64,000 nucleotides of DNA from Mucilaginibacter myungsuensis (GTDB lineage Bacteria; Bacteroidota; Bacteroidia; Sphingobacteriales; Sphingobacteriaceae): NCBI RefSeq assembly GCF_015222005.1, contig NZ_JADFFL010000005.1, positions 248,001-312,000 of the forward strand, in the 5' to 3' direction. Positions 51,007 through 60,229 of this stretch are shown in pieces. The translations under genes and the position numbers were made by a program. Positions within the stretch are counted from its first letter, which is position 1. Every line of letters starts with the position of its first letter. The notes beneath the pieces were generated by a model. The model did not search any database, had not been told where the DNA came from, and saw only the letters and a list, made by a program, of their open reading frames with translations.

Positions 51007-54000
51007 GTGGCATCAACATACTCATTTCTGGAAGGCGGCGAAGGACTCGGCGAATTGATCCGCAATACAGAATGGTCAAGAACTAGTTTTGGATCACCGG
51101 ATACCTGGCCTGACAGTCTTACCTCAGCGGTGAGCATCGTTCTTAACTCCGGGTTTCCAATAGCTATTTACTGGGGAGCTGATTTCAGCCTGATCTATAA
51201 TGCTCCGTGGAGCGAGATCCCGGGTGAGAAGCACCCCTGGGCTTTAGGCAGACCCGGCCAAGAAGTATGGCCGGAAATATGGGACGGATTGAAAGAGGAG
51301 TTTGAATCCGTATTGTATAAGGGGCGCTCGTATCGACGTCCCGATGCGCCTTTATATATGCATCGTTTTGGGTATACGGAAGAATGCTATTTTGATTATA
51401 CCCTTTCTCCGATAAAAGACAGGGACGGTTCCGTCGGCGGTGTTTTCAACGCGGTGATCGAAACAACCTTTAAGGTGATCAACGCCCGCCGGAATAAGCT
51501 GATAGCACAGTTGATGAACAACAAATATGCCTCTCAAGATGTAGAAGAGGCATTAAACCTGATCAAAGAAATACTTGAAAACGCTGATGCGGACATACCA
51601 TTCTTTGCGTTATACGGCTCAAAAGATGAGGAACCGTTACATCTAATTATATCAAGTGGGCTGTCGCCGCTAAATATACATCAACTGGCAGCCCACCTTT
51701 TAGAAAATCCGTCTGATGCTAATTTCGATCTTCACGATGCACGATCAATTCTTGCAGAACCTGTGAACAATCACTGGCCGGAGGCGGTAACCGAAATACT
51801 GTTCGTTCCCATCGCTAAAGGCAAAGCCAGATTTAAGGGCCACTTGCTATGCGGGGTTTCAGCGAGAAAACGTATGGACGAAGACTACCGCAACTTCCTC
51901 CAAACAGTAGGTATGCATATCGGGACGATCTTAAACAATGCGCTGGCTTACGAACTGAGTGAAGCCTATCATAATGAACAGGCACTAAATGAAGAACTGG
52001 CGGCGGCTAACGAAGAACTGGCGGCGATCAATGAGGAGTTGCTAATTACCCAGGAGCACCTGAATAAACTCAACGAAGAACTCGAAGAGCGTGTGGAGCG
52101 CCGTACGGAAGACCTTGCCGCGGAAAGAGATAAGCTGAAAAGATTTTTCATGCAGGCTCCGGCAGGTATCTGCGTACTTACAGGTCCCGAACTGATATTT
52201 GAACTGGTCAACGGGCCTTTCCAGGAATTGCTGCCAGAACGTGTACTGCTTGGACGTCCGATATTCGAAGCATTACCGGAGATCAAAGAGCAACCCATAG
52301 GTGATATTCTAAGGAACGTTTATCGCACCGGCGAACCGTACGAGGGTAAGGAACTGTATATACCGACCACTACACCGGAAAGCCAGGAGCTTACCGATCG
52401 CTATTTTAACTTTTATTATGAGCCACGACGCGATGAGACCGGAGAGGTCGAGGGCATTATGGCGTTTGTTTATGAAGTAACTGAGTTAGTCGAAGCAAGA
52501 AAACGATCGCAAAGAACAGAACGCGACCTGCGTAATCTGGTCATGACCTCACATTACCCGCTGATGATCCTGCGGGGAAGCGACTACATGATCGAAGTGG
52601 CGAATGACCAACTGGCCGCGTTATGGGACAGATCATTGGAAGACATCCTGGGCCGGCGCCTTTTAGAATTGCTGCCTGAACTGGTCGACCAGCCGTTCCC
52701 TGCCTTGCTCAAAGGCGTTTATGTTACCGGAAAACCTTACGGACAGGAAGAAGAAGTATTTCACTTAGACACCGACGAAGGCCGTGTAACCAAATATGTT
52801 AGTTTTTATTATGATCCGTTAAAGGACGAAAATGGTGCGGTTGCAGGCATCATCGTTGCAGCCGCAGATATTACCGACACGGTACGATCACGGCAGCTGC
52901 TGGAAGAAAGTTATGAAGAGCAGCAATCCCTAAACGAAGAGATCATCGCCACGAACGAAGAACTCGCTGCCGCTAATGAAGAATTAGTGACCGCCAATGA
53001 GGAACTTAGTCAGATACAGAACGATCTTGCAAGATCGTTAAGCGAATTAAGACAAAGTGAAGCGCGTTTCCGTTCTTTGATACAGGATGCACCGGTAGCT
53101 ATAGCCCTTCTACGAACAAGAGAGCTGATCATCGAAGCGGCTAACACCGCCATTCTAAGCTTGTGGGGAAAGCAGGCTGATATTATTGGTGGCTCGCTTG
53201 AGGAGGGCTTGCCGGAACTCAAAGGGCAAGCCTATCTGAAAATACTCGACGAGGTTTACACCAGTGGAATAGCTTACAAAGGTGCAGAGGCCCGCGTGCT
53301 ACTGGAACATAAGGAAGGCTTTGAAGAATTTTTTGTTAATTTCGTTTATCAGCCTCTGTTTGACGAGCAGGGCTTAACGAATGCGATCATGGTGGTCGCT
53401 ATCGATGTTACCCCGCAAGTAATTTCGCGAAAGGAACTGGAGAAGACGAAGGATTCACTCAAACTGGCCTTTGACGCTGCCGAACTTGGCAATTTTGATC
53501 TGGACCTGATAAAGGGCACTATGCATTGGGACAAGCGCTGCCGCACCTTGTTTGGCATCAGCCATGACCATGAAGTAACTTATGAAAAAGACTTTGTCGG
53601 CGGGCTGCACCCCGATGACAAGGATCGTATCGTTGATGTTATCAGTAATCATGTCCTGATCAGATCGGTCAGTAACGGTGACTACGACGTAGAATACCGT
53701 ACAGTAGGGATGGATGATCAGAAACTTCGCTGGATAAGAGCTAAAGGGAAAGCTTACTTCAATGAGGCGGATCAACCGGTCAGGTTTGTTGGGGCGGTGC
53801 TGGACATTACTGAGCAAAAACTCGATGAGATCCGTAAAAATGATTTTATCGGGATGGCCAGTCATGAACTGAAAACCCCGCTCACCTCCCTCAGTGCTTA
53901 CATGCAGGTATTGCTATCGAAAGCAAAAAAGCAGGAAGATCAATTTTCGGTAGATGCCTTAAGCAAGGTAAATCAGCAGGTGAGAAAGATGAGTGCGATG

Positions 54001-54501
54001 ATCAATGGTTTTCTTAATATCTCCAGGCTTGAATCCGGCAAGATCCACCTGGATAAACAGCCGTTCATGATCCATGAACTCCTGGAAAGTATCGCAGATG
54101 AAACCCGGCTTATCGTCAACTCCCATGATATCAGGCTGCAGCCAGGTTCACACGTTACGGTTAATGCAGACCGGGACAAGGTCGGTTCGGTAATTACCAA
54201 TCTGGTAAGCAATGCCGTCAAGTATTCGCCGAAAGGAACGGTTATCAATTTGACCTGCACGCTTGAGAACAGCTTGGTTAAGGTCACAGTAACCGACGAA
54301 GGGTTGGGCATAAGGCCTGAAGACCAGTCAAGGCTATTTGAGCGGTATTACCGCGTGGAGGATCAGCAGGCCAAATATGTTTCCGGCTTCGGTATCGGCT
54401 TGTACCTGTCAGCAGAGATCATAGAACGTCACAACGGGCAGATAGGCGTTGAAAGCGAGATCGGAAAAGGAAGTACTTTCTGGTTCACGCTCCCGGTATA
54501 A
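51007..54501 (+). CDS. Multi-PAS sensor histidine kinase
   Basis: This 1164-residue kinase has no membrane segment. Predicted order: PAS-like (about 15-160), GAF-like (180-315), a coiled coil with NEELAAANEELAAINEELL repeats (325-380), PAS (385-500), PAS (510-630), a second NEEL-rich coil (635-685), PAS (690-810), PAS (815-940), HisKA with phospho-His953 (IGMASHELKTPL), and an HATPase with N-box TNLVSNAVKY and GFGIGL. The start is GTG at 51007. It is followed by a response regulator 76 bp later. The NEEL coils are like those of CheB/CheR-PAS kinases. Confidence 0.92.
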   Translation: MASTYSFLEGGEGLGELIRNTEWSRTSFGSPDTWPDSLTSAVSIVLNSGFPIAIYWGADFSLIYNAPWSEIPGEKHPWALGRPGQEVWPEIWDGLKEEFESVLYKGRSYRRPDAPLYMHRFGYTEECYFDYTLSPIKDRDGSVGGVFNAVIETTFKVINARRNKLIAQLMNNKYASQDVEEALNLIKEILENADADIPFFALYGSKDEEPLHLIISSGLSPLNIHQLAAHLLENPSDANFDLHDARSILAEPVNNHWPEAVTEILFVPIAKGKARFKGHLLCGVSARKRMDEDYRNFLQTVGMHIGTILNNALAYELSEAYHNEQALNEELAAANEELAAINEELLITQEHLNKLNEELEERVERRTEDLAAERDKLKRFFMQAPAGICVLTGPELIFELVNGPFQELLPERVLLGRPIFEALPEIKEQPIGDILRNVYRTGEPYEGKELYIPTTTPESQELTDRYFNFYYEPRRDETGEVEGIMAFVYEVTELVEARKRSQRTERDLRNLVMTSHYPLMILRGSDYMIEVANDQLAALWDRSLEDILGRRLLELLPELVDQPFPALLKGVYVTGKPYGQEEEVFHLDTDEGRVTKYVSFYYDPLKDENGAVAGIIVAAADITDTVRSRQLLEESYEEQQSLNEEIIATNEELAAANEELVTANEELSQIQNDLARSLSELRQSEARFRSLIQDAPVAIALLRTRELIIEAANTAILSLWGKQADIIGGSLEEGLPELKGQAYLKILDEVYTSGIAYKGAEARVLLEHKEGFEEFFVNFVYQPLFDEQGLTNAIMVVAIDVTPQVISRKELEKTKDSLKLAFDAAELGNFDLDLIKGTMHWDKRCRTLFGISHDHEVTYEKDFVGGLHPDDKDRIVDVISNHVLIRSVSNGDYDVEYRTVGMDDQKLRWIRAKGKAYFNEADQPVRFVGAVLDITEQKLDEIRKNDFIGMASHELKTPLTSLSAYMQVLLSKAKKQEDQFSVDALSKVNQQVRKMSAMINGFLNISRLESGKIHLDKQPFMIHELLESIADETRLIVNSHDIRLQPGSHVTVNADRDKVGSVITNLVSNAVKYSPKGTVINLTCTLENSLVKVTVTDEGLGIRPEDQSRLFERYYRVEDQQAKYVSGFGIGLYLSAEIIERHNGQIGVESEIGKGSTFWFTLPV

Positions 54502-54577
54502 GATTTGTTCAGCGCATTTGCTTATATTCGCGGCGCAGGTATTGATACCTGCCCTGATAATTTAACTTGCCGCGTAA

Positions 54578-54964
54578 TTGAAAAAGAAAGTTCTGCTATT
54601 AGAGGATGACAACCTGATCCGGGATGTGGTAAGTCTCATACTTGGTGAGGAAGGTTACGAAGTTTTGGCTGCGGAACCAACACCCATTGAGCGCTTTAAA
54701 AATTTACGGCCCCATGTAATACTGCTTGATGAATGGATCAATCAGCAGCAAGGCGATCAGCTATGTCACGAACTCAAAAAGATCCATGCTTTGTTGCATG
54801 TGCCGGTCATCATCTTTTCGACCGCAGTTAACATTGCGGAGATAGCGAAAGATTGCAAGGCGGACGGTTATGTGCGTAAGCCATTCATGGTAGAAGAGCT
54901 GTTGCAAGAGATAGAGAAATGTATGAGCGGTACAGCCCACGCTTCGGCTTCTGCTGCCGGATAG
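54578..54964 (+). CDS. Single-domain response regulator
   Basis: This 128-residue receiver domain has the acidic pair Asp10-Asp11, phospho-acceptor Asp51 (VILLDEW), Ser81 and Lys101 (YVRKPF). It has no output domain. The only start in the right position is TTG at 54578, which implies low translation. It is likely the partner of the upstream kinase. Confidence 0.88.
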   Translation: MKKKVLLLEDDNLIRDVVSLILGEEGYEVLAAEPTPIERFKNLRPHVILLDEWINQQQGDQLCHELKKIHALLHVPVIIFSTAVNIAEIAKDCKADGYVRKPFMVEELLQEIEKCMSGTAHASASAAG

Positions 54965-54980
54965 ATCCGGTGCATTCATA

Positions 54981-55148
54981 TCAAAAAGAACTTAAGTATT
55001 GCTTATTAGGCATTAAAGCGGTAGCAGTAACGTTGAGTATTTCTGCAATATGAAGAAGGCGCTCGACCGATAGACCTGTAAATCCGTTTTCTATTCGATT
55101 GTATCCTTTTTTAGAAAGCAACCACCTGGCGCTCGAACCTGACCGCAT
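54981..55148 (-). pseudogene. Truncated Xre-type helix-turn-helix fragment
   Basis: A 55-codon frame on the minus strand gives GYNRIENGFTGLSVERLL and HIAEILNVTATALM, which match the second half of an Xre HTH domain. The first helices are absent, replaced by unrelated sequence (MRSGSSARWLLSKK). It is best read as a remnant of a larger regulator gene, in the 670-bp stretch after the response regulator. Confidence 0.6.
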
Positions 55149-55215
55149 ATATGTCTTGCCAGAAAATATATTTGTTACCGTTAGAAATAGGGTACTTCAT
55201 GTGCGACAGCGAAGG

Positions 55216-55500
55216 GAAATGAGATCATCAACCGGGCCGTTGACATTTTTTTCGAATCGCTTGCAGTAGATTTCCGTGAAATGAGTATTGGTATCGTGCT
55301 TTCCGGTGCCGGAAGGACTGCCTATCAGAAGCCAGATTAATAGAGAGGCGCAAGGCGGTATCGTCTTGGCTCAAGATCCGCAACAATCAAGAGTCAGAGG
55401 TATGCCGGATGCTATTGTCGAGGGAAATACAGCATCGGTCGTAGCTGTACCAGTATCACTCGCATCACAGCGACTAGACCATGTAAGACGTAAGCGATAA
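55216..55500 (+). pseudogene. Decayed CheB methylesterase-like fragment (frameshifted)
   Basis: Frame one from about 55221 reads INRAVDIFFESLAVDFREMS and IGIVLSGAGRTAYQKPD, then stop (55338-55340). The next frame from 55342 reads EAQGGIVLAQDPQQSRVRGM and PDAIVEGNTASVVAVPVSLA, then stop. Together they follow the C-terminal half of a CheB methylesterase domain (RAIDPFFRSLA... LSGTGSDGT... GGIVLVQDP... GMP). The break loses about 10 residues after the SGTG-type motif. The N-terminal active-site half is absent. Confidence 0.75.
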
Positions 55501-55637
55501 TTTATATGGTGGTAATTTGGTAAAATATTGGTATTCACATTAAAAAATCACTCATGATCAATCTTTGTCCTTTTCGACCGACTCGCGATTTTAATTAATT
55601 TCACTTTCACCTTTTTAAATTGTTGAGGTGTTAAATA

Positions 55638-55967
55638 TTAGTTTGCCATCTTATAAAGCGCGTTGTCACGCTGTCGTTTTTGCAACTTTTTCTCTTGCTC
55701 GTAATTGAATATCCATTCTGCGGCCAATAGTTTCCAGTTGCGGAAAGGGGTGCCTTTACGGCTGCGCCAGTTCGCCTTTTCATAATGATCGAAAAAAGTT
55801 TCCGCCTGGGCACCAATTTCCTTTTGGTCAAAGTAGATCTCGACCAAACGCTTTTGCGGCGGCATCTCTGTACCAAATCCATTTTGACAGATCGGTTCAG
55901 GTTGTGCAGGTATTCTTTGCTCCGTAGGGATACGTTTTGCTTTACGCTTTATAGTTGGGAATTGCAT
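55638..55967 (-). CDS. Hypothetical protein typical of mobile elements
   Basis: This 109-residue basic protein has an acidic helix (EIGAQAETFFDHYEKANW) followed by RSRKGTPFRNWKLLAAEWIF, a pattern I associate with small proteins and primase-like C-termini in Bacteroidota mobile elements. It lies 48 bp after the HTH gene on the same strand. Function unknown. Confidence 0.7.
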   Translation of the reverse strand: MQFPTIKRKAKRIPTEQRIPAQPEPICQNGFGTEMPPQKRLVEIYFDQKEIGAQAETFFDHYEKANWRSRKGTPFRNWKLLAAEWIFNYEQEKKLQKRQRDNALYKMAN

Positions 55968-56015
55968 AAGTGTAAATTGTGGCCGGACACTGCGACATGC
56001 CCGACCGGTAAAACA

Positions 56016-56336
56016 TCAGGCGCCTTTATTTGCCGACATCATGAAGGTGATATCTTCGTAATCGTAATAGATGGAGCCACCAATTTTAGTGAAAGGGAGC
56101 ACGCCACTGTCGCGGAGCGACTGCAAGAAGCCGTGTGAGATACCGAGCAGCTTTTTGACCTCGGCCGATTTCAACCACTTCTTACCGGGCTGACCGCTTA
56201 CGCACTCCTTGATTATCCGTTTTACTTCCTGTAACATATCGGTCTTAAAGTCCTCCAGGTCACCAAGAGTTAATATCTGGTTACGTGTGGGAACCATCCC
56301 CGGCATCCTTGATCTTTGTTCAGTTCCTTTTTCCAT
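56016..56336 (-). CDS. HTH (excisionase/MerR-like) DNA-binding protein
   Basis: This 106-residue protein has a C-terminal HTH_17-type domain: WLKSAEVKKLLGISHGFLQSLRDSG, then LPFTKIGGSIYYDYEDI, the typical wing of excisionase-like proteins. The first half is helical (EDFKTDMLQEVKRIIKECV). On Bacteroidota integrative elements such genes control excision or transfer. It precedes the 109-residue gene in an operon. Confidence 0.87.
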   Translation of the reverse strand: MEKGTEQRSRMPGMVPTRNQILTLGDLEDFKTDMLQEVKRIIKECVSGQPGKKWLKSAEVKKLLGISHGFLQSLRDSGVLPFTKIGGSIYYDYEDITFMMSANKGA

Positions 56337-56573
56337 ATCCTTGAAATTTTAATGGACATCAAAGTTCGGATCTGAAAAGATCAGAATTTAACAACCTTGG
56401 GCGTGGTTGCATTATTTTAATGCCCGAAAGAACTGCAATGAACTACAATAGATCAAAAAGATCGAACTCAAATAAGCGCATAGATGCTGTTGTCGATATA
56501 GTTGACGGTAAAAAGATCGAACCCTGAGGTTTCAACACAAATGTTTTACGTAGTAGTTTTCTTAAATTTGAGC

Positions 56574-57464
56574 ATGATCGATACGCAGCCCATTCATGTT
56601 TTCGCGCCTGGTTTATTAGCCGCAAAAGACCCTTCCGCAGGTTACTTTGCAGCCGTCCGACTAGAAGAGTTTTCGGAGGAGAGCCTGTCCGCGACGGCAT
56701 CCTATAGCCGTAAGGATTTCTATAAAATATCTTTGGTTACGGGCAACACGTCATACTTTTACCAGGGTGCTGAATACCGGCTGAATGGGGATGAATGGGC
56801 GCTTGTATTTACCAATCGCGACGTTCCGTACCGCTGGGAAGTACATCAGGGTTTCTGTAGCGGGTACGCTTGCATGTTCACAGAAGATTTTCTGCCCCTG
56901 CATACCTATCTGCGACCGGCTGATTGGGCAGTATTCAACGGCAATGCGCGATCCGTATTCAAATTGAGCAAGTCGGACGAGCCGCTATTTACCGGACTGT
57001 TCCAAAAAATGCTTAACGAGCAAGCATCCACCTATGCGCATAAATATGACCTGCTGTTCCTTTACGTATTGGAGTGTATCCATGGCGCATTAAAGTTGCA
57101 GCCGGAGCCGGAAAATAAAAGTTCCACAGCGTCAGTACGTCTGACCGATACCTTCAGATCTTTACTGGCCGGTCAGTTCCCGCTGGCTTACCCTTACCAA
57201 CAGGTCAGTTTGCGTACACCACAGCAATTTGCCGAGAAGCTATCAGTACATACAAATTCCCTTAACCGGGCGCTGAAAGAAACGACCGGTAAGACTACTA
57301 CGCAACTCATTAATGAAAGACTGATGCTGGAGGCGCGCGCTTTACTGGTACATTCCAATTGGAGCATCAGCCAGATCAGTATAAGCCTGGGTTTTGAAGA
57401 ACCCACGCATTTTGCCAGGGCATTCCGGGCGTATTCGGGCCAGTCCCCGTCTTCATTGCGATAG
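56574..57464 (+). CDS. AraC-family transcriptional regulator
   Basis: This 296-residue AraC protein has a double HTH (SVHTNSLNRALKETTGK and ISQISISLGFEEPTHFARAFR) with a cupin-like N-terminal part (GAEYRLNGDEWALVFTNRD). The ATG at 56574 is preferred: TAAATTTG (56563-56570), a perfect -7 box, ends 3 bp before it, so the transcript may be leaderless. It is more distant from the three SDR-linked paralogues. SDR 10 follows 93 bp later. Confidence 0.88.
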   Translation: MIDTQPIHVFAPGLLAAKDPSAGYFAAVRLEEFSEESLSATASYSRKDFYKISLVTGNTSYFYQGAEYRLNGDEWALVFTNRDVPYRWEVHQGFCSGYACMFTEDFLPLHTYLRPADWAVFNGNARSVFKLSKSDEPLFTGLFQKMLNEQASTYAHKYDLLFLYVLECIHGALKLQPEPENKSSTASVRLTDTFRSLLAGQFPLAYPYQQVSLRTPQQFAEKLSVHTNSLNRALKETTGKTTTQLINERLMLEARALLVHSNWSISQISISLGFEEPTHFARAFRAYSGQSPSSLR

Positions 57465-57557
57465 TTGTTTGATTGGGGTCGGTATTCGTTTGCGCTTGGT
57501 TAACAGACCGGTTCATTGGCGTTTAATTTTGTATCATAAAATAAAGAATGATACATT

Positions 57558-58385
57558 ATGAAAACGTGGTTTATAACCGGGACATCTACCGGTCTGGGCA
57601 AAGTGCTCACTGAAAAACTGTTGGCAAAAGGGGATCGCGTTGTGGCAACCGTTCGCAAAGCCGACGCCCTTGATGAATTAAAAAAAGCTTATTCGGAAAA
57701 TCTGCGGGTAGCCGTGCTGGACGTAACAGAAACCGCTGCGATTAAAAAGGTGATCGATCAGGCATTTGCGGATTTCGGGCAAATAGATGTTGTGGTCAAT
57801 AATGCAGGCTATGGCTTATTCTGCTCGGTGGAAGAAGCCAGCGACGAACAGATCGTCCACCAGATCAACACTAATATTATCGGTTCTATTCAGATCATCA
57901 GGGCAGCACTGCCACATTTCAGAAAGCAAGGGCATGGCCGCATCCTGCAACTTTCATCAGCAGGCGGACAAACCACTTATCCTAACTTCAGCTATTACCA
58001 TACGACCAAATGGGCTGTTGAAGGCTTTTGCGATACCATTGCGAAGGAACTCGCACCATTGAACATTGGCGTAACCATTGTTGAACCGGGAGCACATCAA
58101 ACCTCATTCGGTGCTGGCTTGATGACCGCTCCGATTATGGAAGCCTATGAGAACACACCGGCCGGCGATGTCAGACGTGCTATTGCAGCAGGGACTTTCC
58201 CGATAAAGGGCGATGTAGATAAGTCAGTGCAAGCCATGATCGACAGCGTCGAAATAGCTTCCGCACCTTTGCGTTTAGCTCTGGGCGGAGATGCCTACCG
58301 TGATATGCGTGCGGCGTTGGTATCCCGCCTGGAAGCATTGGATGCACAAAAAGACCTGGCTTTGGCAAGCGAGAAAAATGATTAA
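57558..58385 (+). CDS. SDR-family oxidoreductase (SDR 10)
   Basis: This 275-residue SDR has TGTSTGLG near residue 8, NNAG (VVVNNAGYGLF), a Ser in LQLSSAGG and YHTTK. It resembles the 17-beta-HSD-like SDR group (YP-type, 'oxidoreductase with FxT tail'). A TAATTTTG -7 box lies at 57524-57531. It ends at a strong bidirectional hairpin shared with the convergent OYE gene. Confidence 0.9.
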   Translation: MKTWFITGTSTGLGKVLTEKLLAKGDRVVATVRKADALDELKKAYSENLRVAVLDVTETAAIKKVIDQAFADFGQIDVVVNNAGYGLFCSVEEASDEQIVHQINTNIIGSIQIIRAALPHFRKQGHGRILQLSSAGGQTTYPNFSYYHTTKWAVEGFCDTIAKELAPLNIGVTIVEPGAHQTSFGAGLMTAPIMEAYENTPAGDVRRAIAAGTFPIKGDVDKSVQAMIDSVEIASAPLRLALGGDAYRDMRAALVSRLEALDAQKDLALASEKND

Positions 58386-58401
58386 GGGCTAATAGATGTG
58401 A

Positions 58402-58432
58402 ATTCCTGTATCAGCGATACTGATACAGGAAT
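58402..58432. terminator. Bidirectional terminator between SDR 10 and OYE genes
   Basis: A perfect 13-bp stem, ATTCCTGTATCAG with CTGATACAGGAAT, and a CGATA loop lie between two convergent 3' ends. A/T-rich flanks occur on both sides. Confidence 0.85.
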
Positions 58433-58500
58433 ATTTCTGATCTGTCCGTTTTTTTTTGGAAGTCTTAGTTACTTTCGTGAGGAAATACCATCTCAGCTGA

Positions 58501-59625
58501 TCATCCGAGAACACGATCATTAGCTGCTCCCGGATAATCAGTATATCCTTTATCCTCTCCGGTGTAGAACGTGTCCGGATCCGCTTCAGACAGGGGGAGC
58601 TGACCTTTAAAGCGCTCGACCAGGTCAGGGTTTGCGATGAATAGTTGGCCGAAAGATACCAGATCGGCTTTGCCGCTATTCAATATCTCATTGCCGGTTT
58701 GCTGCGTAAAGCCAAGGTTGGCGATCAATCTGCCATGATAATGGTGGCGAAAATGGCTGAAATAATCGTTTTGCAAAACCTCTACCGGAGTACCTGTAAG
58801 GTCCTGGGCGGGACCTGTGACGTGAACGAAGGCGAGATCGTAATCATTCAGTTTTTTTAGTATGTACTGGAAAATGGGTATCGTTTCTACATCAGGGGTA
58901 ACAATACCTACATGGGTGTACATGACCGGTGTGAACTTGATGGCTACCCGTGTGCTGTCCCAAACTTCTGTAATTGCATCCAATATTTCGAAAATGATGC
59001 GTGCCCGGTTCTCTATACAGCCACCATATTGGTCTGTACGTTCATTAGTTGCTAAACTTAAGAACTGCGGGATCAGCATACCAGTCTGGGCATGAATTTC
59101 AACACCGTCGAAGCCGGCATCCTTGGCATTTTGGGCGGCTTGTTTATAATCCTGTATCGTTTGTTCGATCTCAGCAATAGTTAACTCGCGTGGTGTCAGT
59201 GTATCTTTAAACCCTTCCGGCGTAAAAGATTGCGTTCGCGGATTAATGGCGGAAGGCCCGGCAGGCAACTCTCCGTTAAGATGATCAGGATGAGATGCAG
59301 AGCCGATATGGCCAAGTTGTGAAAAGATCGATCCGCCTTTGTCATGTACGGCTTTAGTGACCAGTCTCCATCCTCCGGTTTGCTCTTTTGTATAGATGCC
59401 GGGGACGTTAATGAAGCCGATAGCTTTTGAACTTACCCAGGTACCTTCGGTAATTATTAAACCTGCCGATGCCCGTTGGGCGTAATATTCAGCCATAAGT
59501 GGTGTAGGAATAAGGTCTGCATTGGTGGCACGACCCCGGGTCATTGGCGCCATGACCACCCTGTTCTTTAATCGCAGATCACCTAACTGATATTCTTCTA
59601 ATAGCGGCTGTATTGAATTTTCCAT
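58501..59625 (-). CDS. Old Yellow Enzyme-family alkene reductase with altered active site
   Basis: This 374-residue FMN-binding TIM barrel has LKNRVVMAPMTRGRA at the start and the TNERTDQYGGCIENR motif of OYEs. At the active site most members read HGANGYLLDQF or HSAHGYLLHQF; here it is HAQTGMLIPQF. So the second His/Asn is Thr and the Tyr proton donor is Met. It may use another chemistry or accept other substrates. Start at ATG 59625. Divergent from HxlR gene 59758. Confidence 0.9.
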   Translation of the reverse strand: MENSIQPLLEEYQLGDLRLKNRVVMAPMTRGRATNADLIPTPLMAEYYAQRASAGLIITEGTWVSSKAIGFINVPGIYTKEQTGGWRLVTKAVHDKGGSIFSQLGHIGSASHPDHLNGELPAGPSAINPRTQSFTPEGFKDTLTPRELTIAEIEQTIQDYKQAAQNAKDAGFDGVEIHAQTGMLIPQFLSLATNERTDQYGGCIENRARIIFEILDAITEVWDSTRVAIKFTPVMYTHVGIVTPDVETIPIFQYILKKLNDYDLAFVHVTGPAQDLTGTPVEVLQNDYFSHFRHHYHGRLIANLGFTQQTGNEILNSGKADLVSFGQLFIANPDLVERFKGQLPLSEADPDTFYTGEDKGYTDYPGAANDRVLG

Positions 59626-59688
59626 TGTTTTTTTGAGCAAACCTCGGGCATCCGCTGCTGCATCGCAATAAGGGAGAAACTAATAGCA

Positions 59689-59738
59689 TAGGGATAATTT
59701 TATCCCTTATATCGAAATGGGATACAATACCTATTTTT
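59689..59738. promoter_or_regulatory. HxlR palindrome and promoter between OYE and HxlR genes
   Basis: AGGGATAA-TT-TTATCCCT at 59689-59706 is a perfect inverted repeat with 8-bp arms. TATTTTTG at 59731-59738 matches the TAnnTTTG -7 box and serves the HxlR gene 20 bp downstream. The OYE promoter on the other strand is not clear. Regulation by HxlR is inferred. Confidence 0.68.
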
Positions 59739-59757
59739 GGATCAGGAGAAACAGTGT

Positions 59758-60180
59758 ATGTACGAAAGAAAGATCCCGTTGACCATTGACTGTGGTTTAC
59801 ATCTGACCAAAGAGGTTTTGAACGGTAAATGGAAGCCAGCCTTACTGAATGCTATCTCTATGGACGTAAAAAGGCCCAGTGAGATCTTGCGTTTATTGCA
59901 GGGGGTGACCCGCAGGGTGCTGACAGTGCAGTTGAAAGAGTTGGAGGAGCATGGCATGGTAGAAAAAAAGATCTATCCGCAATTGCCACCTAAAGTAGAG
60001 TATTCATTAACAGAGATAGGCTGGTCATTAATGCCGATCATTGATGCCCTGAACCAGTGGGGAGATAAGAACCGGCAGTTTTTGGAAACCGTGATCACAC
60101 AGGACCCTAAAACAACGCAAGTATCAAAATCACCATGTCCCGCTTACCGGCACCTCCTTACAGAACGCGATACCGGGTAG
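59758..60180 (+). CDS. HxlR-family winged-helix regulator
   Basis: This 140-residue HxlR protein has the N-terminal Cys in IDCGLHLTKEVLNGKWK and the wing RRVLTVQLKELEEHGMVEKK. The C-terminal tail is longer than usual and contains a second Cys (SKSPCPAYRHLL). It is divergent from the OYE gene. I start at ATG 59758, not the TTG at 59737, which overlaps the -7 box. Confidence 0.92.
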   Translation: MYERKIPLTIDCGLHLTKEVLNGKWKPALLNAISMDVKRPSEILRLLQGVTRRVLTVQLKELEEHGMVEKKIYPQLPPKVEYSLTEIGWSLMPIIDALNQWGDKNRQFLETVITQDPKTTQVSKSPCPAYRHLLTERDTG

Positions 60181-60229
60181 AGATCATGGTGCAGTTTTGA
60201 AATATCTATATGCTTTAAAAAAATTCCTG

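Noticed and set aside
52000..53040. Repeated NEELAAANEEL-type sequences as DNA repeats
   Set aside because: They encode coiled-coil signalling helices within the kinase, and the repetition is at the protein level.
55288..55500. A 70-codon frame as an independent gene
   Set aside because: Its content matches the end of a CheB domain that begins in another frame upstream, so it is better treated as part of a pseudogene.
57471..57531. Third-type AraC repeats upstream of SDR 10
   Set aside because: A TTGGTTA segment lies near the right place, but a second copy at 21 bp is missing, so it does not fit the architecture seen upstream of SDR 2, 4 and 5.
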